40,691 bases of DNA from Candidatus Curtissbacteria bacterium RIFCSPLOWO2_12_FULL_41_16 (lineage in GTDB: Bacteria; Patescibacteriota; Microgenomatia; Curtissbacterales; GWA2-41-24). The notes beneath the pieces were generated by a model, which did not search any database, was not told where the DNA came from, and was given only the letters and a program-made list of their open reading frames with translations. Position 1 is the first letter of the stretch, and each line of letters begins with the position of its first letter. The stretch covers positions 1 to 40,691 of the forward strand of contig MFBZ01000025.1 of assembly GCA_001776545.1 (NCBI GenBank). Reading direction: 5' to 3'. Both the position numbers and the translations under genes were made by a program. Below, one piece after another: positions 14,789 through 23,924 of this stretch.

Positions 14789-14860
14789 TGACGGCGGCAG
14801 GGATTGAACCTGCGACCTAGGGGTTATGATTCCCTCGCTCTACCACTGAGCTACGCCGCC
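14789..14860 (-). tRNA. tRNA-Met (anticodon CAT), elongator type
   Basis: A full cloverleaf folds: acceptor GGCGGCG with CGCCGTC (one G-U pair), D stem GCTC/GAGC, anticodon loop ATCATAA, T arm GCAGG-TTCAATC-CCTGC. G1-C72 pairing and C11-G24 in the D stem argue against an initiator. An Ile2-type (lysidine-modified) CAT tRNA cannot be excluded, but a TAT tRNA lies elsewhere in the window. One A-C mismatch closes the anticodon loop. CCA is not encoded. Confidence 0.9.
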
Positions 14861-14888
14861 CCGATTTTTGCATTTTATCAGATTCGAC

Positions 14889-14918
14889 AAAAAAAGACTC
14901 GACCGCTTGTGCCGAGCC
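14889..14918 (-). terminator. Probable intrinsic terminator between two tRNA genes
   Basis: Minus-strand stem GGCTCG/CGAGTC (one G-U) followed by seven T. It lies 3' of the initiator tRNA at 15099 and would end that transcript. Between them (14930-15090) are further hairpins, including AACTTTC-gca-GAAAGTT and a TTTTCTTTAAAGAAAA palindrome inside a longer imperfect stem. Confidence 0.5.
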
Positions 14919-15098
14919 CTCCTTTAAATCTTCTTTTTAATCCAACTTTCGCAGAAAGTTGAAAACGAGAAATGACGAAGCGTTTAAGTTTTCTTTAAAG
15001 AAAACGCTAAAGCGCAGTCCATTTCGAGTTGGTAGCGGGTCGCTCAATAAAATTAGCGAACCTCGCTACACTGAGCGAGTGTCAACGAGTCGAACGTG

Positions 15099-15169
15099 TA
15101 GCGGGGGCGGGAGTCGAACCCACTTCTGGAGATTATGAGCCTCCCGAGATACCGTTTCTCCACCCCGCG
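15099..15169 (-). tRNA. Initiator tRNA-fMet (anticodon CAT)
   Basis: Cloverleaf: acceptor CGCGGGG with CCCCGCT leaves position 1 (C) unpaired against 72 (T), the initiator hallmark. The D stem GAGA/TCTC contains the A11-T24 pair typical of initiators. The anticodon loop is CTCATAA, the T arm GTGGG-TTCGACT-CCCGC. The anticodon stem GGAGG/TCTCC lacks the three consecutive G-C pairs normally next to the loop, which is unusual for an initiator. CCA is not encoded. Confidence 0.88.
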
Positions 15170-15240
15170 TCGAGTCAAACTCGACTGCCAAGTTTGACTT
15201 GGCGATGCTTGAGAATTTTAACAAAAAGCGACCTTTGGGG

Positions 15241-15588
15241 TCAACTCCCGAAAAACAAATTCCGCCACTTCTGCCAGTTCGGTAATTCTCTCTGGTTTCC
15301 GGTTTCCTTTCTCCGCTCGACTTCTTCCCTCGGTACAATCACAACTACCTCACCCTCCTTAACCAAACCCAGTTTGTTTCTAATTTCACCTTCCGCAAAA
15401 TCGTTACTTTTTTTATACTCAAATTCCTTTTTTAAATTTTCATTCTCTTTTTTTAAATTTTCGAGTCTCTTTTCAGCCTCTTCCACCTCTTGGAAAGTTG
15501 TTCTGAAAGTCAAAATTTTTTTGGTGCTATTTATGGATAGAAAAATACTGACAATTACTGCCAAAATTAACAAAGAATTTCGCTTCAT
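15241..15588 (-). CDS. FtsB/DivIC-like septum formation initiator
   Basis: Short bitopic cell-division protein of 115 residues: cytoplasmic start MKRNS, one transmembrane helix (LLILAVIVSIFLSI), then a coiled coil of about 45 residues rich in Glu, Lys and Leu (EVEEAEKRLENLKKENENLKK), and the family's end motif region ...IRNKLGLVKEGEVVVIVP. FtsB/DivIC partners with FtsL and FtsQ/DivIB in the divisome. The tail NWQKWRNLFFG is common in Gram-positive-like and CPR homologues. It lies upstream of the tRNA genes on the same strand and points away from the recombinase gene. Confidence 0.85.
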   Translation of the reverse strand: MKRNSLLILAVIVSIFLSINSTKKILTFRTTFQEVEEAEKRLENLKKENENLKKEFEYKKSNDFAEGEIRNKLGLVKEGEVVVIVPREEVERRKETGNQRELPNWQKWRNLFFGS

Positions 15589-15636
15589 GTTAATATTTTA
15601 ATCGACAAAAATACCTAAATCCCATAACTTTTCCTC

Positions 15637-15665
15637 TTGACAAGACCCATAGCCGGCAGTATACT
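15637..15665 (+). promoter_or_regulatory. Near-consensus promoter for the tyrosine recombinase
   Basis: TTGACA (15637-15642), a 17-base spacer and TATACT (15660-15665). The start codon is at 15702, so the leader is about 30 bases and has no evident Shine-Dalgarno. Confidence 0.75.
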
Positions 15666-15701
15666 GGTTTCACCCTTCCCACTGCTTCTTGTATTTAAAC
15701 T

Positions 15702-16577
15702 ATGAAAAAACTGGACGAAGCTCATAAAGAATTCATCGAGCATCTAAAAAACAGAAAGCGTGCCTCAGCTACCATCTTAGCATATGGTAAAGACATCGAG
15801 CAGTTGATTGGTTTTTTAGAGGAGTTGCAAAAAGCCCATGTCCACGAAATCACTGCTGATGATATTAAAAGTTTCTTGGCAAAGCTTACAAATACCGGTT
15901 ATACTCCAAAATCTGTTTCCCGTAAATTAAATTCCACTAAAACATTTTTTCGCTTCCTCAAAGTCCAGGAATATATTACCGATGACCCTGCCAACCTCGT
16001 TGATCATCCTAAATTTGACACAAAACCTCCAAGAATCTTAACCCCCACGGAATATCGGGCGCTTCGGGATGCCGCCAGAGACGACATTCGTATTGCTGCA
16101 ATTATTGAAATTCTTTTACAGGTAGGTATCAGAATCGGCGATCTTGCCAATCTTCATACCGACGATTTCTTTTTTGGGGAAAATTCTAAAGAAGGCCACC
16201 TTTATATTCGCCCGCAAGAAAACCGCCCCGAAAGAACTGTTCCTCTAAATAAATCGGCAGAGACCGCTCTTAAACGCTATCTGGAAGTTCGGCCAAAAAC
16301 GGTCAATAAAGCTCTTTTTGTGACCAAAACCGGTAAACCACTTCTTGTCAGAAACATCAGAACTGCCATTGATCGCTACTATAAAAAAGCAGGGATTGCC
16401 GGGGCCAAAATTAACGATCTAAGACACACTTGGGTTGCCCACCATCTGGCATCCGGCGCTTCTCTGGTTTTAATCAGTAAAATCGCCGGCCACAAACGTC
16501 TTTCTACCACCGAACGTTACCTAGCCTTAATCCAAACCCCCAAAGGCGAGGAAAAAGTTAAACTCGAAGAGCTTTAA
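15702..16577 (+). CDS. Tyrosine recombinase/integrase (XerC/XerD-like)
   Basis: 291 residues with an N-terminal SAM-like core-binding domain (about 5-90) and a C-terminal catalytic domain. Arg I lies in QVGIRIGDL, the second box in LRHTW, the GH histidine in AGHKRLS and the nucleophile Tyr in TERYL. Two usual catalytic positions look changed by my alignment: the first His of the HxLRH box is Asn (NDLRH), and the beta-hairpin Lys region reads RPQENRPERTVPL. Chromosomal Xer recombinases resolve dimers at dif; a mobile-element integrase is also possible, but no other mobile genes flank it. It has its own strong promoter, and its stop overlaps the stop of a convergent small membrane-protein gene. 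Confidence 0.88.
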   Translation: MKKLDEAHKEFIEHLKNRKRASATILAYGKDIEQLIGFLEELQKAHVHEITADDIKSFLAKLTNTGYTPKSVSRKLNSTKTFFRFLKVQEYITDDPANLVDHPKFDTKPPRILTPTEYRALRDAARDDIRIAAIIEILLQVGIRIGDLANLHTDDFFFGENSKEGHLYIRPQENRPERTVPLNKSAETALKRYLEVRPKTVNKALFVTKTGKPLLVRNIRTAIDRYYKKAGIAGAKINDLRHTWVAHHLASGASLVLISKIAGHKRLSTTERYLALIQTPKGEEKVKLEEL

Positions 16578-16732
16578 CCATTCCTCCCCCACAAACTCTT
16601 CACCCCATCCCACAAAAGAATTAAAATCATCGGGATAAGAAGCAGTCTCCAAAACCAAGAAGCAAAAAAGACAGCCACAATTCCGGCAATCGCTGCCGCG
16701 ATAAAAAGAGTTTTGACAAACAAGTTTTTCAC
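16574..16732 (-). CDS. Small membrane protein, 52 aa, probably 5'-disrupted
   Basis: A frame from GTG 16732 to TAA 16574 encodes 52 residues with two hydrophobic helices (LFIAAAIAGIVAVFFASWFW and LLLIPMILILLW) and a basic end. This frame is much more protein-like than the 98-residue frame overlapping it. Upstream, ATG 16823 opens MILSKSKLYFNFTSE and would run straight into VKNLFVKTL if a 46-base palindromic insertion were removed. The insertion is not a multiple of three and shifts the frame. The GTG is preceded by GAAGGA inside the repeat, so the shortened protein could still be made. The gene converges on the recombinase gene; the stop codons overlap. Confidence 0.6.
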   Translation of the reverse strand: MKNLFVKTLFIAAAIAGIVAVFFASWFWRLLLIPMILILLWDGVKSLWGRNG

Positions 16733-16788
16733 CTCGGAGGAGTCCTTCGGCCACCTCCGAGGTGTTACGGAGTGACTCCTCGGAGGTG
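16731..16788. repeat. Nested palindromic module disrupting the small membrane-protein gene (family F)
   Basis: Outer arms CACCTCGGAGGAGTC and GACTCCTCGGAGGTG are inverted copies; the centre contains CCACCTCCGAGGTG, another palindrome. The layout is that of the copies at 6547, 25170 and 34618. Read on the minus strand, a CACCTCCGAG target appears on both sides of a 46-base insertion. Confidence 0.75.
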
Positions 16789-16887
16789 AAGTTGAAATAA
16801 AGTTTTGACTTTGATAGTATCATGCCAGAGGCATTTGGACAACCACGTCAAACGTGGGGGAGTCAAATTGCCTTTTTTTGGGGAAAA

Positions 16888-17250
16888 ATGTCAGTCAAAC
16901 ATAAAGCACAAGCATTAGTTATTCAATGCATCGATTTCAGATTTCAGGAACTAATCGCTCGAGATATTCAAAACCGGCAACTGACAGGCAAATTTGACAG
17001 AATTGCATACCCGGGTGCTTCCAAAGATTTAGAACGCGTAAGTCAAGCCGCCGAGACATCGCTGAAACTTCACGATCCCGACGAGGCTCTTATCTATGAA
17101 CATGAAGATTGTGGTGCCTATGGCCAGGATAATTCAATTGAAACTCACAGAGAAAATGCCGTTAGATTAAAGGCTTTTCTTGTCAATATAAAACCAGAAA
17201 TCAGAGTAATTACATTAATCGCTACTTTTGAGAAAATTGAAGAATTATAA
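16888..17250 (+). CDS. Small beta-carbonic-anhydrase-like protein
   Basis: 120 residues from ATG 16888 (preceded by GGGGA); an earlier in-frame ATG at 16822 adds 22 residues that do not look conserved and begin in repeat-like DNA. The zinc motifs of beta-carbonic anhydrases are present: CIDFRF (CxDxR) near the N-terminus and EHEDCG (HxxC) about 60 residues later. At 120 residues it is shorter than true beta-CAs (about 200), as in a known family of CA-like small proteins, so activity is uncertain. It ends 11 bases before atpB and may be cotranscribed with the ATP synthase operon. Confidence 0.75.
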   Translation: MSVKHKAQALVIQCIDFRFQELIARDIQNRQLTGKFDRIAYPGASKDLERVSQAAETSLKLHDPDEALIYEHEDCGAYGQDNSIETHRENAVRLKAFLVNIKPEIRVITLIATFEKIEEL

Positions 17251-17261
17251 TTAAGTTACCA

Positions 17262-17996
17262 ATGGAAATATCACTTGCTGCTGAAAAAATATTTTCAATC
17301 GGCCCCATACCGATTACCAACACTATCCTCACAACCTGGATCGTTACCATTATATTAATAGCCACAGCATATGTTGCGACCAAAAAAGTTGCTCTTGTCC
17401 CAACGGGCCTCCAGAATGTTGCCGAGGCGGCAATCGAAGCCTTTCAAGATCTAGTTTTCTCTGTCGCCGGCCAAAAAACAAGAGTTTTTTTGCCAATAGT
17501 TGCCAGTTTTTTCTTTTTTATTTTATTTGGCAATTATTTTGGTATCCTGCCTGGTATCGGCTCAATCGGTTTTTTCTTGCATCATAACGGCAAAGAAGTT
17601 TTTGTCCCGCTTTTCCGCTCCATCAATTCCGATTTAAACACTACTGTTGCCCTGGCTCTTGTATCACTTTTCACTACTCATTATCTTGCTATTCGCTATC
17701 TCGGCCTTGGTGGTTACTTGGGTAAATTCGTAAGCGTCAATCCGATCTTTTTTTTCGTTGGCCTTATGGAAATCGTCTCCGAAATAACAAAAATCTTCTC
17801 GCTTTCCTTTCGACTTTTTGGCAATATTTACGCGGGCGAAGTCCTCTTAACCACTGCCTCGACTCGCCTCTTTGCCTTTATTATTCCAATACCGTTTTAT
17901 TTTCTTGAGCTTCTTGTAGGCTTTGTTCAAGCCTTAATCTTTGCTATGCTAACACTAGTCTTTATGGTAATCTTAACGCAGAAGTCAGAACACTAA
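17262..17996 (+). CDS. atpB: F1Fo ATP synthase subunit a
   Basis: Stator membrane subunit that forms the ion half-channels against the c-ring. 244 residues with five to six hydrophobic helices. The essential arginine is in SLSFRLFGNIYAGE, and the last helices carry the conserved Gln (GFVQALIFAMLTLVFM). First gene of the atpBEFHAGDC operon; no atpI precedes it. The start has no strong Shine-Dalgarno. About 125 bases of AT-rich repeat DNA separate it from atpE. Confidence 0.95.
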   Translation: MEISLAAEKIFSIGPIPITNTILTTWIVTIILIATAYVATKKVALVPTGLQNVAEAAIEAFQDLVFSVAGQKTRVFLPIVASFFFFILFGNYFGILPGIGSIGFFLHHNGKEVFVPLFRSINSDLNTTVALALVSLFTTHYLAIRYLGLGGYLGKFVSVNPIFFFVGLMEIVSEITKIFSLSFRLFGNIYAGEVLLTTASTRLFAFIIPIPFYFLELLVGFVQALIFAMLTLVFMVILTQKSEH

Positions 17997-18030
17997 ATAT
18001 AATTTATAATTTTTACTTTTTATTGAAATT

Positions 18031-18104
18031 TAAATGTTTTAAATTGCAAAGAAAATATCAAAGATATTTTTAAAAATTGATTGAAAATTGAAAATTGAAA
18101 ATTT
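18031..18104. repeat. AT-rich dispersed repeat between atpB and atpE (family I)
   Basis: The sequence around GAAAATATCAAAGATATTTT (a hairpin) recurs almost exactly, as reverse complement, at 39732-39780 between sufS and sufU; nearly 50 bases match. The AATTGAAA-type tail recurs at other gene junctions (about 23390-23470). Confidence 0.7.
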
Positions 18105-18106
18105 AC

Positions 18107-18117
18107 CAAGGAGGTGA
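18107..18117 (+). promoter_or_regulatory. Strong Shine-Dalgarno fixing the TTG start of atpE
   Basis: AAGGAGGTGA lies seven bases before TTG 18124. No ATG occurs in frame nearby, so the TTG start is well supported. A strong site fits the need for many c subunits per complex. Confidence 0.75.
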
Positions 18118-18330
<213 letters not shown>

Positions 18331-18336
18331 CATCTG

Positions 18337-18469
18337 TCTTGACGGGTGGCAGTCGTGGAAGGGATTCCCGACAGCGCGCAGTCTCCATATGGACCACGAA
18401 AAGGAACATTGAAAGAAACTAAAAGACGAGCACTGACGGGAAGGAAACAACTGACAGGACCCGTCAAGA
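18337..18469 (+). ncRNA. Structured element between atpE and atpF
   Basis: An 11-bp perfect stem, TCTTGACGGGT (18337-18347) with ACCCGTCAAGA (18459-18469), encloses about 110 bases. Inside are a hairpin GTCG..GGAA / TTCC..CGAC and a TCCATATGGA palindrome, plus short G/A-rich repeats (CTGACGGGAAGG, CTGACAGGACCC). No open frame spans it. It is unlike the AT-rich spacers elsewhere. It could be an mRNA processing or stability element, or an unknown RNA; I do not recognise a known riboswitch or ribozyme core. Confidence 0.45.
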
Positions 18470-18482
18470 TTACCAAAAATAC

Positions 18483-18986
18483 ATGCAAATTTTAAATAAT
18501 TTCGGCATTCAACCGGTTTTACTTTTGGCTCAAATAGTCAATTTTTTGATAATTCTCCTTCTTCTTAAAAGATTCTTCTACAAACCAATTGTAAAGATGC
18601 TGGATGACAGAAAGAAGAGAATTGAGGAGAGTCTAAAGAATGCCGATCTAATTGAGGAAAAGCTGGCCCAGACCGAGCAAAAATCGGTAAAAATTTTGGA
18701 GGAGTCGAGAACTGCTGCCTCCGCTATATTGGCTGAGGCTAAAAAAGAAGCTCAAAATATTTCCGACCAGGCAAATATTCAGGCAAGGGAGACAATAGAG
18801 GAGTCGGTCCTTCAAGCCAGGGTTCAAATTGAGGAGCAAAGAAAGCAAATGCGAAAAGGCCTGGAGCAGCAAACCCTTAGACTTGTTTCAATGGTAGTTG
18901 AGAAAGTCTTAGGAAGAAATCTAAGGGCTCGGGAAAAACAAAACTTGACACGTGATGCGGCCCAGGAAATCATCAGGGAAATCTAA
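18483..18986 (+). CDS. atpF: F1Fo ATP synthase subunit b
   Basis: Peripheral stalk subunit of 167 residues: one N-terminal transmembrane helix (PVLLLAQIVNFLIILLLL), then FFYKPIVKMLDDRKKRIEESL, the conserved junction, and a long Ala/Glu/Gln-rich coiled helix. It connects subunit a to the delta subunit. Its stop shares one base with the atpH start (TAATG). Confidence 0.95.
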   Translation: MQILNNFGIQPVLLLAQIVNFLIILLLLKRFFYKPIVKMLDDRKKRIEESLKNADLIEEKLAQTEQKSVKILEESRTAASAILAEAKKEAQNISDQANIQARETIEESVLQARVQIEEQRKQMRKGLEQQTLRLVSMVVEKVLGRNLRAREKQNLTRDAAQEIIREI

Positions 18987-19369
18987 TGAAGAATAAGAAA
19001 AGACTGCTCAAAATTGCCAAGTTTTGCTACAAGCAAAGCTTGACCGGCGGTTTTGTGGATTATCAAAAAGTCCGCAAAACACTAAAAAGGCTCTCTTTAC
19101 AAAAGGTTGTGGGTCTGAGAGCAATTCTAAGGGCTTACAAAAGATTGATTGAGGTAAAACTCAAGAAGGAAGAAGTTACTGTGGAGATAGTCGAAAAAAT
19201 AACAAACTTTGCGGAATTGGAGACGGAAATCCGTCAAAAAACAGGAGTCCGGAAGGTTACTTTTAGGATAAACCCCAAGATCACTTTTGGGGCAAGAATC
19301 ACCCATGGGGATTGGATCTGGGATTCAACGCTTTCAAGTAGGCTTCGGCAGATAGCAGGTAACGTTTGA
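18986..19369 (+). CDS. atpH: F1Fo ATP synthase subunit delta, short form
   Basis: 127 residues instead of about 180. The C-terminal part fits the family: KVTFRINPKITFGARITHGDWIWDSTLSSRL parallels the ...INPxLIGGxRIxxGDxxxDxSxxxRL signature (only key residues compared). The N-terminal helical domain, which binds the top of the alpha subunits, is reduced to about 80 lysine-rich residues. Operon position between b and alpha supports the call. Translation is coupled to atpF. Confidence 0.88.
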   Translation: MKNKKRLLKIAKFCYKQSLTGGFVDYQKVRKTLKRLSLQKVVGLRAILRAYKRLIEVKLKKEEVTVEIVEKITNFAELETEIRQKTGVRKVTFRINPKITFGARITHGDWIWDSTLSSRLRQIAGNV

Positions 19370-19379
19370 CAATTGATTT

Positions 19380-21005
19380 ATGGGAATTATCGAGGAGATC
19401 GAAAAACAAATAGAGCAGACTAAGATCGCAACCACCCGCAAAAACGTAGGCAAAATTATCGAGGTCGGTGACGGGGTCGTCAGAGTCGAAGGACTTTCGG
19501 ACGTCGGATCGTCCGAGCTTGTCTCTCTTCCCAATAATGTTACCGGGCTGGCATTAAATCTGGAAGAGGATGGGGTTGGCGTCATTATTTTCGGCAACTG
19601 GACCAAACTGAAAGAGGGAGACGCTTGCCAGACAACCGGAAAAATTCTGGAGGTTCCGGTTGGTGAAGCTTTAGTCGGCAGAGTTGTTAACGCTTTAGGA
19701 GAACCACTCGATGGCAAGGGCCCCATTAGTACTAAAGCTCACTACCCTACCGAAAAGATTGCGCCGGGGGTAATTACCAGAGAATCGGTTAATACTCCCC
19801 TTCAAACCGGCCTTAAGGCGATCGACAGCATGATTCCGATTGGCAGAGGCCAGAGGGAATTGATAATCGGTGACAGAAGTCTGGGGAAAACGGCAATTTG
19901 TCTTGATACAATCATCAATCAAAAGGGCAAAGGGGTTATTTGCATTTATTGCGCAATCGGGCAAAAAACTTCCAAAATTGCTCAGGTTGTGGCCACTCTC
20001 GAAAAATACAGGGCCATGAACCACACAATTGTCGTTTCGGCATCTGCCAGTGACTCGGCAACTATGCAATATGTTGCCCCTTACGCAGCCTGTGCGATTG
20101 GGGAATATTTTATGGATCAGGGAAAAGATGCACTGGTTGTCTACGACGATCTCACTAAACATGCCTGGGCCTACCGTCAGCTCTCCTTACTTCTTAGACG
20201 TCCATCCGGCCGTGAAGCTTATCCCGGAGACATTTTTTACTTGCATTCCCGACTTTTGGAGAGAGCGGCTAAGATGAATAAGGATCATGGAGGAGGATCT
20301 TTGACGGCCCTGCCGATTATTGAAACGCAAGCCGGGGACGTCTCGGCTTACATTCCAACAAACGTTATCTCTATTACCGATGGTCAAATTTATCTTGAGG
20401 CCGAACTTTTCAATGCCGGCATCAGGCCTGCGGTTAATCCCGGACTTTCGGTCTCCCGTGTCGGAGGCGCAGCACAGACAAAAATGATGAAGCAGGTAGC
20501 AGGATCCTTAAGACTTGACCTTGCTCAGTACCGCGAACTTGCTACCTTTGCCCAATTCGGGTCAGATTTGGATGAGGCCACACTCTCCCGGCTTGAGCGC
20601 GGACGCCGGATTGTAGAGGTTTTAAAACAGCCCCAACTTTCACCGTTTGATATCACCTCGCAAGTGGTCATCCTCTGGGGGGTTAACAACGGTTATTTTG
20701 ACAAAGTTAACCTTGAGAAAGTTTCTGCTTTTGAGGAATCAGTCATAAGGACACTCGCAACCAACAAAAAGCTCAAAGATTACCTTGAGAAGGAGAGGCA
20801 AATAGACGATTTCGCTCAAAAAGAACTGGAGAAAATGTTCGGCTCACAACACTTCGTAAAACCCGCAGCCACTGACAGCACTGAAAATGCGCAAAGAAAT
20901 CAAAAGAAGAAACCGGTTGGTTCAGTGGTCGCCCGCCCACCAATGACCAAAGCCGCACCCTCCGCAAGGACAAAGCGAGTCAGACGGGGAAAAACTAAAC
21001 ACTAA
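19380..21005 (+). CDS. atpA: F1Fo ATP synthase subunit alpha with basic C-terminal extension
   Basis: Non-catalytic nucleotide-binding subunit of F1. Walker A is GDRSLGKT (usually GDRQTGKT), followed by the typical [10 protein letters not shown], and the arginine-finger region [10 protein letters not shown]. 541 residues, about 35 longer than usual: after the normal end the protein continues with a Lys/Arg/Pro-rich tail ending [10 protein letters not shown]. The tail is low-complexity and probably disordered. The gene starts 10 bases after atpH. Confidence 0.96.
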   Translation: MGIIEEIEKQIEQTKIATTRKNVGKIIEVGDGVVRVEGLSDVGSSELVSLPNNVTGLALNLEEDGVGVIIFGNWTKLKEGDACQTTGKILEVPVGEALVGRVVNALGEPLDGKGPISTKAHYPTEKIAPGVITRESVNTPLQTGLKAIDSMIPIGRGQRELIIGDRSLGKTAICLDTIINQKGKGVICIYCAIGQKTSKIAQVVATLEKYRAMNHTIVVSASASDSATMQYVAPYAACAIGEYFMDQGKDALVVYDDLTKHAWAYRQLSLLLRRPSGREAYPGDIFYLHSRLLERAAKMNKDHGGGSLTALPIIETQAGDVSAYIPTNVISITDGQIYLEAELFNAGIRPAVNPGLSVSRVGGAAQTKMMKQVAGSLRLDLAQYRELATFAQFGSDLDEATLSRLERGRRIVEVLKQPQLSPFDITSQVVILWGVNNGYFDKVNLEKVSAFEESVIRTLATNKKLKDYLEKERQIDDFAQKELEKMFGSQHFVKPAATDSTENAQRNQKKKPVGSVVARPPMTKAAPSARTKRVRRGKTKH

Positions 21006-21015
21006 TTAACTAAAA

Positions 21016-21861
21016 ATGGCTCAAATCAGGGAAATCAGGAGAAGAATTAAGTCGATTCAAAGCACTCAAAAGGTGACCCACGCTATGGAGCTGGTGGCTG
21101 CTGCCAAAATGCGCAAAAGCCAATTTGCCGCCCTTGCCTCAAGGACTTATTCAACAAACCTTACAGAAATCCTTGAAGTGATAAGGGTCCATCCAAATGC
21201 TAGTCATCCACTCCTTTCTAAGAATGAGGCCGCGGCAAGATACATTATTTTGATTGGTTCGGATAGAGGGCTAGCCGGAGGCTTAAACATCAATCTCTTC
21301 AGAGAAATTTTGAGAAGCGAAGTTAAAGACGCAACCTATATAACTGTCGGCAAAAAAGCGACCGGTTTTGCCGCGAAAACCAACTCTCCAATTTTAGCCA
21401 GCTTCCAATCCGAAGAAAAGGCGCCTCTTGATTTGGCAAGAACTCTTACCAAGATAACAATTGAGGGCTTTCTAAAAGGTGAGGTTGGCGAGGTTTCTCT
21501 GCTCTATCCTCATTTCGAAGCAACAATTAAACAAACACCGAAATGGGTAAGGCTTTTGCCAATTGAGCTTGCGCTTGAAGAAACAAACGGTAAGGGCTCA
21601 AATGGGAATCTTTTGTTTGAACCAACTGCCGATGAAATTTTGGAGGCAATTCTGCCCCACTATGTTCTAACTTCTATTTATCAAATACTTTTGGAAACAA
21701 AGGCTTCGGAGCACAGCGCCAGGATGGTGGCAATGAAAAACGCAACAGACGCGGCCGGGGATTTGATTGACGATTTAACCTTGGCTTTTAACCAGGCAAG
21801 ACAAGAGGCAATAACCAAAGAACTGTTAGATATTGTAACGGCCCAAAGCGCACTGGAGTAA
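21016..21861 (+). CDS. atpG: F1Fo ATP synthase subunit gamma
   Basis: Central rotor shaft, 281 residues. The N-terminal helix IREIRRRIKSIQSTQKVTHAMELVAAAKM (key part shown only to position) and the C-terminal helix AMKNATDAAGDLIDDL are the two antiparallel coiled-coil strands that insert into the alpha3beta3 ring. Starts 10 bases after atpA. An AT-rich repeat of about 50 bases follows before atpD. Confidence 0.96.
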   Translation: MAQIREIRRRIKSIQSTQKVTHAMELVAAAKMRKSQFAALASRTYSTNLTEILEVIRVHPNASHPLLSKNEAAARYIILIGSDRGLAGGLNINLFREILRSEVKDATYITVGKKATGFAAKTNSPILASFQSEEKAPLDLARTLTKITIEGFLKGEVGEVSLLYPHFEATIKQTPKWVRLLPIELALEETNGKGSNGNLLFEPTADEILEAILPHYVLTSIYQILLETKASEHSARMVAMKNATDAAGDLIDDLTLAFNQARQEAITKELLDIVTAQSALE

Positions 21862-21910
21862 ATTTTTAATTTTAAATTTTAAATTTTTAAAATTGAAAAT
21901 TAATAGAAAA

Positions 21911-23334
<1,424 letters not shown>

Positions 23335-23389
23335 TTTCCAATTTTCAGTTCTCAATTTTCATTTTTGAGATTTTTGAGAAAATAAGCTC

Positions 23390-23475
23390 TCTTATTGAAT
23401 TTTCAATGATTCAATGTTTGAAAATTGATAAATTGTAAAATTGACTGCAAATTAAAAATTTAAAATTTAAAATTA
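23390..23475. repeat. AT-rich repeat spacer between atpD and atpC (family I)
   Basis: The segment around TATTGAATTTTCAATGATTC recurs in the sufS-sufU spacer (39712-39732), followed here by AAAATTTAAAATTTAAAATT, which also occurs before the exonuclease and after atpG. No gene or terminator is visible in it. Confidence 0.6.
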
Positions 23476-23476
23476 A

Positions 23477-23890
23477 ATGGCATTGCACCTGCAGATTATC
23501 ACTCCGGAAAAAATAGTTTTTGACGATGAGGTCGAGCAGGTCGGACTACCAACCACTACGGGACAAATAACAATTCTTGAAAAGCATGCGGATTTGGTTA
23601 CGCAAATTGAACCGGGTGAAATATTTCTTGAAAAAAACCACAGAGTCGCAAGAGTAGCCGCGGGCTTTGGATTTGCCCGGGTGGGAAAAGATAGCGTCAA
23701 AGTCTTAGTTGATCTGGCAACACCTGAAGAAGAAATCGAAGAGAAAAAAATTGAAGAAGCTAAAAGACAAGCCGAAGAAGCTATCAAACAAAAACATGCT
23801 TTATCCGAAGAGGAATACGCAACAGCCGCTGCCAACTTACAAAAAGCCCTGGTGCAGCTGAAGATCAAAAGAAGACACCGACGAGTTTAA
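23477..23890 (+). CDS. atpC: F1Fo ATP synthase subunit epsilon
   Basis: 137 residues: N-terminal beta-sandwich (LQIITPEKIVFDDEVEQVGLP with the usual GQITILEKHADLV block) and a C-terminal helical pair rich in Glu, Lys and Ala that can inhibit ATP hydrolysis. The basic end KIKRRHRRV is unusual. Last gene of the operon; cytidylate kinase follows on the same strand after 34 bases. Confidence 0.94.
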   Translation: MALHLQIITPEKIVFDDEVEQVGLPTTTGQITILEKHADLVTQIEPGEIFLEKNHRVARVAAGFGFARVGKDSVKVLVDLATPEEEIEEKKIEEAKRQAEEAIKQKHALSEEEYATAAANLQKALVQLKIKRRHRRV

Positions 23891-23924
23891 GGCAAAATTT
23901 TTAATTCCAATAAATTGAAAATTT

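Noticed and set aside
15702-16577. An integrated prophage or genomic island carrying the tyrosine recombinase
   Set aside because: Neighbours are housekeeping genes (ftsB-like, tRNAs, ATP synthase); no phage, transposase or excision genes and no duplicated attachment sequence were found next to it.
16527-16823. A 98-residue minus-strand frame after the recombinase gene
   Set aside because: Its first 15 codons may be a true gene start, but beyond the repeat it is out of frame with the two-helix membrane protein and has an unlikely composition (many Phe/Cys/Gly). I annotate the 52-residue frame and the insertion instead.
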